DNA from: Melanocharis versteri
Lineage: Eukaryota > Chordata > Aves > Passeriformes > Melanocharitidae
Assembly (NCBI GenBank): GCA_013397845.1
Contig: VZTG01008548.1
Span: forward strand, 62,001-126,000
Reading direction: 5' to 3'
Length of the DNA: 64,000 nucleotides
Made by a program: the position numbers and the translations under genes. Positions 39,561-51,700 of the stretch are shown here, in pieces; positions within the stretch are counted from its first letter, which is position 1; the number at the start of each line of letters is the position of its first letter. The notes beneath the pieces were generated by a model. The model was not told where the DNA came from. It saw only the letters and a program-made list of their open reading frames with translations, and made no database searches.

Positions 39561-40185
39561 TGGATTTTAATTCACAGAAGCCGGTGGGAGGGGGACTTCG
39601 AGTATGCGGGTTTCCGTGTCCCCAAGGTGATGGCTTGTTTAATTCCGAGACAGTCAAACAAAGCAGGGGACAGGTAACAATAGTCTGAAAGCGGCAAGTG
39701 CTCCGGAGCACGCCGGTAATACAGAGGCAGAATACACCTTCTGTAAAGCTTCTCTGCTGTACTTCAATGAAGGCAATAGAAGCAGTGGGGCAGGCATGTA
39801 ATGTGTGCGTCTGAGCATCTCCTAAATTACAACGTGCACGGATCTCCCTTCTTTTCAACAACTTTTTAACTTGGGAAACAAACACCCCCGCAGAAAGTTC
39901 AGCCCAGTGACTGCCGTGTGTGTGAATCTTGGCTAAGCTGCGGTTTGGACACCGACTTTCTCCCTCCCTGTTCCCTGGAACTGAAGGGAGCTGAACCACC
40001 ATCCATTTGTGCACACGCAGCCCGCATCCCCGGCGCAGCCAAAGGCAGCTGACTGAGCAGTGCGGGAGATGAGGGCTTGCTGCTGACTGAGCAGGGCGCA
40101 TTGAAACACGGCGGCTGCCGAAGAGCGGCGCGCAGCCCCCTGCGAGATCCTCCCGGCAGATTCAGTCACCGGAGAGTGAGCGACA
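39561..40185. promoter_or_regulatory. Island shore with a second CpG-rich lobe
   Basis: CpG density falls after 39,560 and rises again at about 40,015-40,185 (CGGCGGC, GCGGCGCGCAG and similar). This lobe also holds two copies of a 13-bp word, listed separately. If transcription runs leftward from here, this is upstream promoter or 5' untranslated sequence. Confidence 0.55.
40048..40094. promoter_or_regulatory. Two copies of a MARE/ARE-like 13-mer
   Basis: GCTGACTGAGCAG occurs at 40,048-40,060 and again at 40,082-40,094, 34 bp apart and in the same orientation. Its core TGACTGAGC fits the TGACNNNGC core bound by small-Maf/NRF-type factors and is close to an AP-1 site. The copies sit in a CpG-rich promoter flank. 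Function is inferred only from the motif. Confidence 0.35.
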
Positions 40186-43100
40186 CAAAAGAGGCAGCTG
40201 TTTCAATGCAAGTACATCCCAGTAGGTGCTGTTCTTCTAATTCTGACCTGGTTTAGTTATATCGTTCAGTATGTCAAACACACATGTGAAGGCCATACAT
40301 GTTCTACTCAAAGAAGAGAAAATAGCATTTGTGCATCAAGTGTACAGTATCCAGCAGTGAGAAAGACTTTGAATGGGTTAAAAATTGCTGAGGAACAGAG
40401 CTACCTTGGCAAAACAAGGGAGAGAAACCACTTCACGATTCCTCTTTCTATTACTTTATTTCTTACTCTAAGACCCAGTGAATCTGACAGCTACTTCTGG
40501 TTGTCACTGTGGTGAAGGCATGCCCAAAGATGCAGCCCCTGCCCTGAAGAAGTTTTCTTTATCAGTAAAGAACATGTAGAATTGATCTATTAAATTTCTG
40601 CAAGGTCAGACATACAGGTACTGAGCCAATTAATGTCAGATATTCATTGTAACACTCCCAGGAGACATTACTGAGCAGCCGCGTTACAGGAATACTGATG
40701 CATAATTGTAATCTTCCATTTCACTGGCCGTGGTTTTTTGTTGCCTACATATTTGAAAAACTGCAATGAAAGAAGCGGCAAAAGAGAAGGAGAGGAAGAA
40801 CGAGAAACAGGTGCGGCATTAAAGCAATTCAGTAAAAGAGAGATTTATCCAAACAAATAAATTGCTGTTTCTCTGTCTCTTCTCTGGCATTTCCATCCTC
40901 TAAAATAGCCCCAATCCTCATTTCCCTGTGCTCACTGACATTCCAAACTGCAGCACATATGGAGAATGTATGTGATGTATGGTGCTGTATTTGTACAAGC
41001 CATCTATTTCCTCATAGATGGGAATGGATTTTAAGCACACCCATATACATTACATACATGAGCAGCTGGCAGCAAGTCAACAGGGAGCACTGGGAGGGTG
41101 AAAGCTCTCTCATACTGAAAGGACATTAACAACGGTTGGTGTGGAAGACAGTGTTTCCCTTTCAGCATCTCACTAGGCAGATATATTTTCAAAAAACCTT
41201 TGGAGCAGGTGTTTGCAAATTTACAGCATAAAGTGCCCCAATGGTAAGATTTCCATAAGGCTCTTCCTCTTGTCTTTGCCTCTTTTAGCAATTTGAAGGA
41301 AGAGAAAAATCAGTCTATTCTATCAGAAAAGACAAAAATTGGGCAAAACTAAAGCCAATTGGGTTCAATTTGGATTTTCATTACCTATAATAAATATTTC
41401 TCCCAAAGAAGGAGAGGAATAGAGAATTATTTATTTTGTTATCTTATATCAAAAACTACCTCACTTTAAGGGAAGAATTATTATTTCATTAAACCTCCAC
41501 TTACACATGACGTATTTTTGTGTTCAGTCAGGCCCTTTAATCATACAACAAGCCACAACAATTAACCTGAACAAAGCAAAGCACAAAGGCAAGTCCCACA
41601 TATTTTCACAAGTTCCAATTTCAATACAGATATTACTCTAAAATGACATCAAGGCACGCTTCATTTATCAGAATCTGGAATGGTCCGTGAAATAATTCTT
41701 GCTGGAAGAAAACCGGGCTGCTCTCAGCATGCTCCCTCTAAATCCAGTGGCAGACGAGAAGGAGGATGCGAGGGGCCCCCAAGTGACAGCAGCATGTACT
41801 GAAGGGCAAGGCAGCACCCTAGTCGCGTCCCTGAGAGTCAGCAGACTGACTGAAGAGACGTTCTATCCCACTTCCAATTAACAACGAAGCCTCCCAGCAC
41901 TTTTCCAGACCTTCACACAGCCCTTGCAACCTGCGCCGGCCATGCAGGGGCACAGCGGCACAGCATCACCATCTCTCATTTTATGGCCAGGCAGAAGAGT
42001 CGGGGCAGACAGGCCACCACAGAATCCCACTTCACTTGGTTGGCACTACACTGGCAGCTGGGCCTTGAACCCCCCACGCTGCCTCTCTGATATTTACTTG
42101 GCTCCAGTGCAGTGGGTAGGAAATTACTCCCAGCAGCCTTGATCAGAATACATTTGGACTAGAGGTGGGACAGGAAAGGGGTAGAGCACCAAAATGCTAC
42201 AGAGGCAAGCTCCCATCTCACTTTACACGAGACCTTATGCACGCTCTCCGTGTCTCATCTATCCGTTCAAAAGCACCATTCACATCCTGTTTGGATGTTA
42301 TAATCAATCCGTGGTGCACATTACCCGTCACTAGGAAATTTAGCTAGCTTTGCATTTGTCAACCACTATATTTCACATTTATTACAGCTTTTAATTAATC
42401 ATCTCTTGATAGCTAAACACAGCACTATCAACCTCGATGTCAGTTCCCAGCAGGAGCTTCAAGTAAACAGCAAGGTTCTCTGGACTCAGTGGATCTTCCA
42501 ACCAATATTATAGCCAATTTTCCACTCCTCTCATCCATCTTCCTAATACTGAGGTAAGCCATTTATCTCCAGGGTAATATATTTTAACAGCAGACAAGTG
42601 CTACCTTTATTTTCAGCATGAAAGGAACCCTGGGGTGGTATAAATATTTATAGGCTTACAGGAATGAAACAGCTGGAAGTCCTTGCTTAGCGGGCCTCGA
42701 CTTGTGAGTTACACTTTGCATGAGCAGGAATATGACCCCCCTGAATTAGCATAGAGGAAGAAGGAAGCAGAAGGAACCCATGGCAGTGTTGAAAATAGCC
42801 ACAGTGGGCTGGCTTCCTTATGGAAGACATCAGGTTTCTGGGTTATTTGCAATTGGCAAGGAAGAACCCAATCTCTGGCCAAAGCAACCGGTAACTTTGG
42901 TATCAGGGATATTTCTGTGTTCCTTGAATTCCTGAGTTTGGCCTTTTAATTAATTAAAAGAGGATCCAACACCCAGAATGCACTGCCTCCTCTCTTCCTG
43001 TAAGGAACCTCCACTGCTAGAAATAGCATTTAAAAGCTGCTCTACTTTCCAACAGCTTTCTAACTGCAACAGACAGTATATTCGGAAGCCTGCTTCACTG

Positions 43101-46100
43101 AAAAGAAAATCCATTTTCACATAATTTCTCCAGGACAGGACAACTGCACAAAGATTAATTTCTATATCTATGTTACCCATTACTGAAGTTCCTGTTAGGT
43201 TGGAACATCCCTAACCAGGAATGCCAACTATGCATTTCCCAATGACAGCACTTTTGTCCAACACCTCTTCACCTGCTTTTTTTAAAAAGAGATCAGACAC
43301 AGAGCTACCCCAGCCAATACCAGGTCCAGACAGATTCACACACTGCCAGTTTCAGTGGGTAAAAAAGTAATATAGGAACTAAGAGATAACCTATAAGGCA
43401 CCTATAAACTTAATGGAGCATGGAAAATCCAGTTCATGAACAGATTTTCCTGCTGCCAAACAACCAAGCAAACATAAAGAGAATTTTCTTTGGGCAACAT
43501 GCAACGAAGCAAACTTTACACAGGCTAGCTGCTTCAAAATCACATTAAATAACAAAGAAATTGCCTCTTCTAGAAGTTATGGAGGGCAGGAACATTTTGT
43601 TTTCCTAGCATAATTTGGTAAAACTGACTCAACACAATCAGATAATGTCAATCACTTCTGCCTCTATGTCTTTTGATGCTGGTGCCAGGTCATGCCCTTG
43701 AGAGGTACGGGAAAAGGTGGATGTAGAGGATTCCCAGGGCTGTTTATGTTCTGAAGAGGAGAGCACTCCTCTCAATGAACCTAAGGAGCTTCCCTGTGCA
43801 CCCAGGAATATATCCACGTAAGCAGTGTGAAATACAAGAGCAGAGTCAGGAAGTGGGCTCAGAAGAACAGATGTAGAGAAGCTTGCACTGTCATGCAGGG
43901 GAAATGCTGAAACTGGTGACAGAGCCTGACAAAAGCCACGAAATAACAAGATCCTCATTTCCAAAGGCTGATTGTTTTGCTGGGCAGGTGTCTTTTTGGT
44001 TAGATGTTATAATATCTCTGGTGTATATTATCCATGCAAAAGAAGAATTACAAGAACATGAAAAAGACAGAAAAGCCAAGTCCAAAAACTGAGAAACACT
44101 TGACTGGTATTCTTTGGGGGTTTTTTTTGGCTGGTTGGTTTTTTTTTTAACCTTGCCCTGCTGCAATCCCTACACCTCTTCCTTGTTCAGAATATGCTGA
44201 GACTTGACTTTGAGACTGGGTCCAAGTTAAGACAAAAGGCCTTTGCAGTGTGGCACTGAGATCCCCAAACCTGCCCACTGAGGACTAGGTTGAACACACG
44301 AAAAGTGACAGAGTTAAATCTCCATCCTGGCTCATTACGTCCTACAACATTCTGGCTGTAACAGCCAGGAGCTGCAGCTGTACAGAAAAACCATCCACAG
44401 CTCAGGCTTGGAGCTTCCACAGCCTTTAAATATTAAACTGCAGAGCTCTAGAAACTCTTTAAAGAGCTTGTACAAACTGCATTTTTTGGCCTCTAACTCT
44501 GGTCATATTTGGGCAAATATTTATGAAGATGGCAAAAAAACCTCAAAGGGATTTCATGTCCCACCTCAAAACAATAAGGGCATAAGAGCTTTTCGGAGAG
44601 CTACGGCCAATTTTTAATTTTTTTTTTTAACATAGCAAAACAATATTTAGCCCTAACTTCACTCTTAGCTGCTTCTGAACCATGCTGGCTGCATTTTTCA
44701 TATAAAATTACATAGGCTGAGGCAGACGCCTTTCAGAATAAACAGATAAGATGCAACAACTCCTAGAAGCAATGAAAAATGAAGTCTTACAATGTGAGAC
44801 ATTTGCTAGTGCTAATAATAGACAATGAGATGAGTCCTGGCTATAAAATATAAGCACAATTATACTGCAAACATAAAAGAAAGGAGAAAAAAAAAAGAAA
44901 CACAATGAAACACATTCTATAGACAGATCTAAGATACATTTTCAGACAGCTTCTATCAAGACTAACGATGATCACCTTCTTACACTTCACTGTGTTTCTC
45001 CCTGAAATCTGTTATTGTGGAAACTGCAAAATTAGATCTAAAGTCACCAAAGTACAAACATGTACAAAAATTACTCTATTCTTTGCAGGCTATTCCCCTT
45101 CATTTGACAAAAAAATGGAAGTGAACAGATCACAATTAACATGAAGGTGGATGACAATATCTCTGATCTCTGTGGATAATCCATCTCAGAATATGTTACT
45201 GCATTTCACAGAGTTTCAAGAGAGATCAAAATCTATATTAAGACGTTTGATTCACTTTCAACTACCACAGGAGAAAAGCTTTCAAAGTCACCAGTACAGC
45301 TCAACTCCACTATGTGAGGAAGAGACCAGTATTTTTTCTGCAGTGGTTACCCTCTCTTTATTTTAGAAAGATGAAAATAAAAAAATAGTTACGACTCTAC
45401 CTCAATTTAAAATATCAAAACATGAAATGTTTTCAATGGGACTGCCTGTTTGTAGTTGCAAGGGAAATTTCAAGGGAAAAGTTACCTTACAGGACTGCAG
45501 GGCTATCAACAGCAGTTTTTCATATGGCAATTCTTAAGTATCAATAAAAATGTTACATAAAGCTGTGTTATTTAGTTTCATTACAAAACACAGCTCATAG
45601 GATATACATATTGCATTTTATTATTTTTTCTGATGTCATGAGCTTTACCCCAGTTCTCTGTACTCTAATATTTTTCTTTTCAGATGCAGTTGTTAAATCC
45701 TTTCATAAACATGGGCTAATCACAGTATACTGGTAGAAATTGACAAATGACATTAAAATGCCTCACAATGAGATTTTGTTTTGGCTCTCGGTGACTTCTC
45801 ACCAGTCTGTAAAACCATAAAACACCCTAAATTTTTGACTACAACCTCCCTTCAGGAAAAAGCACCCAGGCATTGTACCAAAACTTCCTACTGGTCCCAC
45901 ACTGAGCTATCAGTCTCACAGATGCACAACAACAACATTCGGCTCAATACAACCTCCTCTGAATTTATCAACTACACAAATGGTGATAAAACGGGCACGA
46001 GCCAGAACATGGGGGAAAAAAAATCAAAATCCCTTGTTGCTGAAGCCAGTTTTGAATACTGTGTCTGATAATGCACAGAATAAGCCCTTTTAGAAAAACT

Positions 46101-46578
46101 GTTGGTGCTGTCATCTGCATACTGAGCATCCGCAGCAAAGGCAACGTTAATAACAAGTTATCCTTGTGGAGGGGTCAAAAGGACAGTGCTGGTAAGACAG
46201 AGATGACAGACAACAGGCATCAGGGAAAAGATTAATATCCCTACACAGTCATACATCAAGGAACACAATTTTTGCCTGTAATCCCAAAACTGCTGAGAGT
46301 AGGATTATTTCTGCTTTCTCCATTACTAAGGAGAAAGAAACCGCTCATGGGAATAGGGCACTGCTAAATGTGAGTCTTTATGTGAGCCCAAGGGCTGCAG
46401 TTAGGTCCTAGGGGAAAAAGAAAAACCCAAAACCTCAGCTGCATGATGTTCCCAAGCATTGGTCCCACTACAAGCAGGGTGGGGGGTTCATTGTGCCCGC
46501 CACTTAAAAATATGAAAAAAGTTTGTGTAGTTAAAGAAAGGCAAAAGAAGTGAAAAAGAGGAGCCTCATGAAGCTTTT
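40186..46578. other. No gene recognised
   Basis: AT-rich unique-looking sequence. The open frames are short and overlap on both strands. A 108-codon minus frame (43,638-43,964) was examined and not accepted. An 18-bp perfect palindrome lies at 42,943-42,960. Confidence 0.6.
42943..42960. repeat. Perfect 18-bp palindrome
   Basis: CTTTTAATTAATTAAAAG is fully self-complementary and contains overlapping TTAATTA homeodomain-type cores. It may be a binding site or chance in AT-rich DNA. Confidence 0.6.
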
Positions 46579-46636
46579 CATAGAGTCATAGAATTGTTTA
46601 TGTTGGAAAAGACCTTTAGCATGAAGTCCAACCACC
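46579..46636 (-). repeat. CR1 LINE 3' tail (5'-truncated)
   Basis: The plus strand reads CATAGAGTCATAGAATTG then TTGGAAAAGACCTTTAGCA and AAGTCCAACCACC. This is the antisense of the classic avian CR1 3' end, which finishes TTCCAAC...AATTCTATGA. Only about 58 bp remain. It is the clearest avian marker in the window. Confidence 0.9.
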
Positions 46637-47846
46637 AAAAGGCTCACAGTTAAAAAGAAAAATCCCCTAATGTTCTTTGGAAAATAAGGGAAGCATAAAA
46701 TCCATGTATGGAACAGGAATCCTGGTTTACATTTCTCTGTGGTACACTTTGATGGTGCTGAGCTGCAGTACAGCTGCGGGCACGCTGTTTGGTCATGTCA
46801 TAGCAGGTTAACCGCAAGAGATGCCCTAAATGGAGACCAAATTGTCCATAACCCTGACTGGCCCCCAGTTTCCTCCAAATATATTTAAGGTGAGAACACT
46901 TTAAGGATTGAGCTTTAAATGAAAGGAAGCAACACCTCTCACACAGGTAAAAGGGCACACTTTCTAAAATAATATGAAAAAAACATTACTGGTGTCACAA
47001 TCACCAAGTAATGTTATCATAACCTTAACACTCCACAACTCTTTGTCGGTTAATGAGAAATGTCTTCTCACAACAACTGAAGGCTATGCACTTCCGTTCT
47101 CCCTTTCTTGGAGCACACTTTTCATAGCTATTAGTGGGTAAGTCTGACAGCCTGACAGAGAGCTACCACCTTGGCAAGGACATCTGAGGAGACCTTATCT
47201 CTGCAACCCTACAAAAGCAGAGGGGAAAAAAGAAAGGAAAAGGGAGTGAAGAGAGACAAAAGGTGGGATGATGGTAATAATATTGCTATCGTTCTCTCAC
47301 GGCTGCCAGGAAAGCGTTTACTTGAAAAACTATCAGTATATGGACGAATTGCAGGCTTAGAGCATCTGTATTTGTAGAAAAACCTGCACCACACCAGGGC
47401 AAATTAACATGAGTGTAGAACAAAAGGGGAGATGCCCCATCCCTTCCAGTGGCCTTGCGATTAATGTGGTGGGGTACGGAGCTGGTCGGAAATTTCCCAG
47501 TGAAACTTTTCTTTTCACTGTAAAAATACGAATTCAGTATGACTGAAACTGTGCCAGAACATGTCAGTTTGAACAGAAAGTAGCCAGCCAGGCTTCCCTC
47601 ACTGCCTGCACATGCTGCCCACCCCAGGCTGACAGAGCTTCTGCATCCCCTGCCACACAGGAGCTCAGCAGGCCTGGAGGTCCAGGTCCCAAGGTGAGTG
47701 TCAAAAAAATTCAGTTTGTATTTCTGCCCTAAGAGAGTTTTGCAATTGTATTATTTTCACCAGAATCAGAACTGTTTTTCTCCCAAGAACGTGAAGTTTC
47801 CTTCAGGACAAAAACTCGAAGACCAGATGCAAGTGATCTCCTTTGT
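46637..47846. other. No gene recognised
   Basis: Unique-looking sequence between the CR1 tail and the microsatellite. Frames at 46,650-46,958 (minus) and 47,171-47,377 (plus) have no recognisable family. Confidence 0.6.
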
Positions 47847-47907
47847 GAATAGAATAGAATAGAATAGAATAGAATAGAATAGAATAGAATAGAATAGAAT
47901 AGAATAG
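47847..47907 (+). repeat. (GAATA)n microsatellite
   Basis: About twelve uninterrupted copies of the pentamer GAATA/AGAAT, without internal changes. Pentamers of this type are common in bird genomes, and an uninterrupted array suggests length polymorphism. On the minus strand it forms a repetitive ILFYS peptide in a chance frame. Confidence 0.97.
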
Positions 47908-50600
47908 GAGTATGTAGATGAAACAACAGTTCAATCCCCCAGCTATCTGATGTTGGTGTCAGTGGTTCAAGCCTTAGCTGCAGTGAAAAGCATGAGGGAA
48001 ATTATATAAAAACTGCAGGACTTATGTTTTAGCCAGGAAGGAGGGAGGAGTGCCAAGGCTTCAAGGAGGACTGCAGATTTAACCTGGATACCCTGGGACT
48101 GATAACGCATACTACTACTATTACCATATGGCTCAGGGAAAGAAAAATGGACTGTGTAGATATATAGAAATTATACTTAAGAATAATCCTATCATCAAAT
48201 GGGCAAAATTCTAAAAATTACTGGCACATGAGGGGAAATAGATAACAACTTGATTAACATCTAACAAGGCTGGAACTTGACTTCTCTGGCAGCCCCCATA
48301 CAGCTTTCACTCAAAAATGAGAACTGCATAACACAGCTCACTAACATCAGTGGATTTAATTTATTAATGTAGACTAATATTCACCTTGGTAAGGACACGT
48401 GCACAAAGGCCTTACAACCTTTATAATGGAAGCAGCGATAAATAAGGTCTCCTGAAGGAATGGAAGAGACATGGCAGTAAATATATGACACTGTCAGCCT
48501 TATATTGCTCTAATTACCAGCTCTGAACACATACAACTTCTAAGTCAAACAGACAAGACCGATGATGCCTTTCTTTGTCTTTCACTCCAATATATACTAG
48601 GTGTGTAGCAAAATATTATTTAAAAAAACTCACTTATCCTCTCACTCTCTCTTAGAGAAACCTTTGTCTCATGACTTATGTCCATAATACCTCTCAATGC
48701 TGCCAATGCCATCCCTCCAATAAAAATAAAATAAAATTAAATATGTAACTATTCCGATTTTAAGCCACAATTCCAAACTAGGAAGGTTAAAACTTGCCTA
48801 TTGCTGTTCATTACTCTTATCACTGTAAGGCATATCTCTTTCTGTTGAAGCGTTATGTTCACAGAAGGATGCAGCTAATTTCTCAAAAAAGAGTACTCAG
48901 CAAAGGTCGGGAGCTGGTTCTGACCTCATAAAAGGCTTAAGAAAAACTCTAAAACTGAGGCTACCATATATAGCTCTAGCTCATTCTCAAGAACTCCAGA
49001 ATCAAACTCTCTCAAATGCACTGACATTTAACCGCAAGTGTGAAAAAGCACTGAGTAAAGGAGTAAAAAAAAAAAACAAACAATCCAAAGCTAATGTTTA
49101 AAATCAAAACAATTTGTTTAACTTCTAGACCAATAGCAGCCATCACAAAGTAGAATTTATATCCTGTGGTTTGGTGGTTATTTTCAACTAAGTTAGACAT
49201 AATACAGTGATTTCTTTTGAGGAAAGCATGAATCACAATGGCTACAATTTTCTTGGGTTTGGATGACAGTTCTAATTCTCTCCAAAATAGTCTGAATTCT
49301 GTCACCATCCTTTTTACTAATGCTTTCTAATGGCTCTTTTCTTGTTAATTAATTCATGAATCTAAATCATTCAAACATAGATAAGCCACTAATCACTTGC
49401 AGACTTGATAATGGATCCTAAGTAGACAGAAATGTGTAGAGCATGCAATAAAGCCGCCAAAAAAACAAAAAGGAAAAAGGAGTTAGAAGGAAAAATAAAA
49501 CTCAACTCCTTCCACCTGATAGCAGGAGATTTGACTCTGCATTTATTATGCAGGATAAAATGCTCACTGATGTCAATAGTCAACTATAGAAATGAAAAAA
49601 ACCAGGCTGCTTCTATATAGAGTGCTTTTTTCTAATGTTACATGCACAGGAGCAAATTAAAGGATTCACTTTTTTGGTTTATTTTGGTACAATGTTTGTT
49701 GTCCACATTTAGCAAAAGGAAAACATAAAAGAATAAGGGAGGTGGGAAAGAGCAGGTTAACAATCAACCCTTGTCAGCAATAATTAATTCAGAAGTGGAG
49801 ATTATAGCACCCAAGAAATAAAGCAATTTTATTGCAGGATTACAACAAGGAAAAAGAAGAAAAGTGCTTTCCTGCATGCCTACATAAAGTAAAATACTAT
49901 AAAATGGACAGTTTTCATGTATTGAAGAAAAGCAAAGTGTCACAAACAATAAAAATTACAGAAAAATGTATAATGCATAATGACACCACATTATGAAGCA
50001 ACAGTTTATATTTCTTTCTATTTTATGATTTTAAATAATCATACATTAATTTACTCTTATTTTGTTCCTGATGGAATCATGTACCTGCTTGTTACCTGCC
50101 TACATGCTCTACATTTTTTTCAGTAGGAATGTTGGGAGTCTCCTCTCTGCTTTCCTTAGATAATACAATCGTGCCCAACTTTAGAAGGGAGGTAAGTTAT
50201 ACCAAGGGCAACCTCAACATTTATTCAAGTTATGGAATGAAAAAAGCATTGTTACCATGGCAACTAGTAAATCACATTGTATCTGCAATGAGATGCAAGG
50301 CATCTTGAGTAAACACTCATCTGCCTCCTTGTGTGACCTCCTCCGCAGGGAATGGTTCCTTTGTGGAGGAACATGTGCAGAGCTGTGGCATAGTCTCACT
50401 ATCTCTTCTGCAAAAAGTTGGCAGAAGTAATGCAACGTGTTATTTTTGCATGGGGAGATTTAACCAGATCTATCATTAGAATAGGAAGATATACTGGAAA
50501 AAATTATCAAGTATTGAACATTTGGCTGGGATTCGCCTCAGTCAAGACTATGAAACCTTACAATGACAGTGTGCCTCAAACTCATTTTGTACCCCCTGCA
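47908..50600. other. No gene recognised
   Basis: AT-rich sequence with a short (TAAAA)-like tract near 48,720-48,742. Nothing else is supported. Confidence 0.6.
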
Positions 50601-50639
50601 CCTGAAGATCATTCACAACAGCATTAGAAGGAAAAGCCT

Positions 50640-50900
50640 TGCTGCCAGCACGGAGGCTGCCAGACATGCAGCAGCACATCGCGCTGGCGCTGGAGCTGTT
50701 ACCGCCTCCAGCCATCTGCTCCACCCTTCTGAGGGATGCTGCCGCCTCCAAAACACGGACATCTGATCTACCCTGAACCAGGCTGCTGCACGTTTTGCCG
50801 GGCTCTGATAGTATCAGCACCTAACATACCAGCTCTGCCTGACAGGGCCTCCCCTCCTCCCCACGGTAGGGGACAACTGGCTTCAGAACAACCCGTTAAA
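50640..50900. other. Small CpG-enriched patch
   Basis: A local cluster of CpGs (ATCGCGCTGGCGCTGG, TTACCGCCTCC, GCTGCCGCCTCC, TTTTGCCGGG) in otherwise AT-rich DNA. It is too short for a typical island, and no splice signals or family resemblance make it an exon. It could be a minor or alternative promoter or an enhancer. Confidence 0.4.
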
Positions 50901-50979
50901 CCATGTTGCTCTACTGACATTCCCATCCATAAAGTCTCAGCCCATCCATCAGACACCGGGCTTTCACTGTACTTCCCTG

Positions 50980-51700
50980 CTGCCCTTTTCTAGCTCTTCT
51001 TCAGCCTCTATCATGCCTACATAAGGCTCCTTCTCTCTTCCATTAAATCCACCATGAGGAGCAGCATTGACACCAGGTTCCCAAATAATCTCCTTTGGGT
51101 CACTCCCCTTCCCCTTCCTCAAAGTATCTCCTTCTTGGCCTCCTGAGCAAGCTGGTGCTGCCTAGAGGGAGAGAGTGACCCTCACTCCATGATGCCACTA
51201 CCAGCTTCTGATATCATACTGTATGCACAGTGATTTCTTCAGCCAACAAAGGCTTCACTGAGGGCTGCAATTGTCCTCTGACACATATCTTCTGATCTCA
51301 TTCTTTTTCTCTCATCGCATCCCATTACTTTCAGACTGCATACTACAGACTACTTAGACACTGCCAACACCTATTATGCCACCCAAGAAATACTGAAACT
51401 CTCACGTATCTCTGATGGTGGCTTCCCTTCCCCCCTTTCTAGCTTTGATTCCTTCCTGACCATCATAGCTTTAAACAATTTTTGTGGCTTTCAACAGCTA
51501 CATCCTTTTCATGTATAACTGTGAGATCTCATCCAACCAACTTCTTTCTCCTTACTCAGGAAATTATTTTTATGCCATATATCTCATAAATTGACATTCT
51601 CTGGTAAGTCTTTCCAGAAATTACTTCTTAAACCTGTTTACTTTGTCATTGCTGGGTTCTTCCTTCCCACGTGGTTTGCTGTTTGCTATTTGACCTGAAC
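50980..51700. other. Pyrimidine-rich segment, no gene
   Basis: The plus strand is strongly C+T biased (for example CACTCCCCTTCCCCTTCC). Similar segments occur at about 33,680-33,800 and 35,200-35,560. No repeat family was recognised. Confidence 0.45.

Noticed and set aside
38825..40101. Frames of 287 codons (plus) and 278 codons (minus)
   Set aside because: They overlap antiparallel in a CpG island where stops are rare. They are low-complexity Arg/Pro/Ala-rich with no domain, and one crosses the undetermined base.
43638..43964. 108-codon minus frame, and an antiparallel plus frame ending at a CCAC|GTAAGC donor
   Set aside because: Both strands are open. No pyrimidine-rich acceptor fits the plus frame, and neither has a recognised family.
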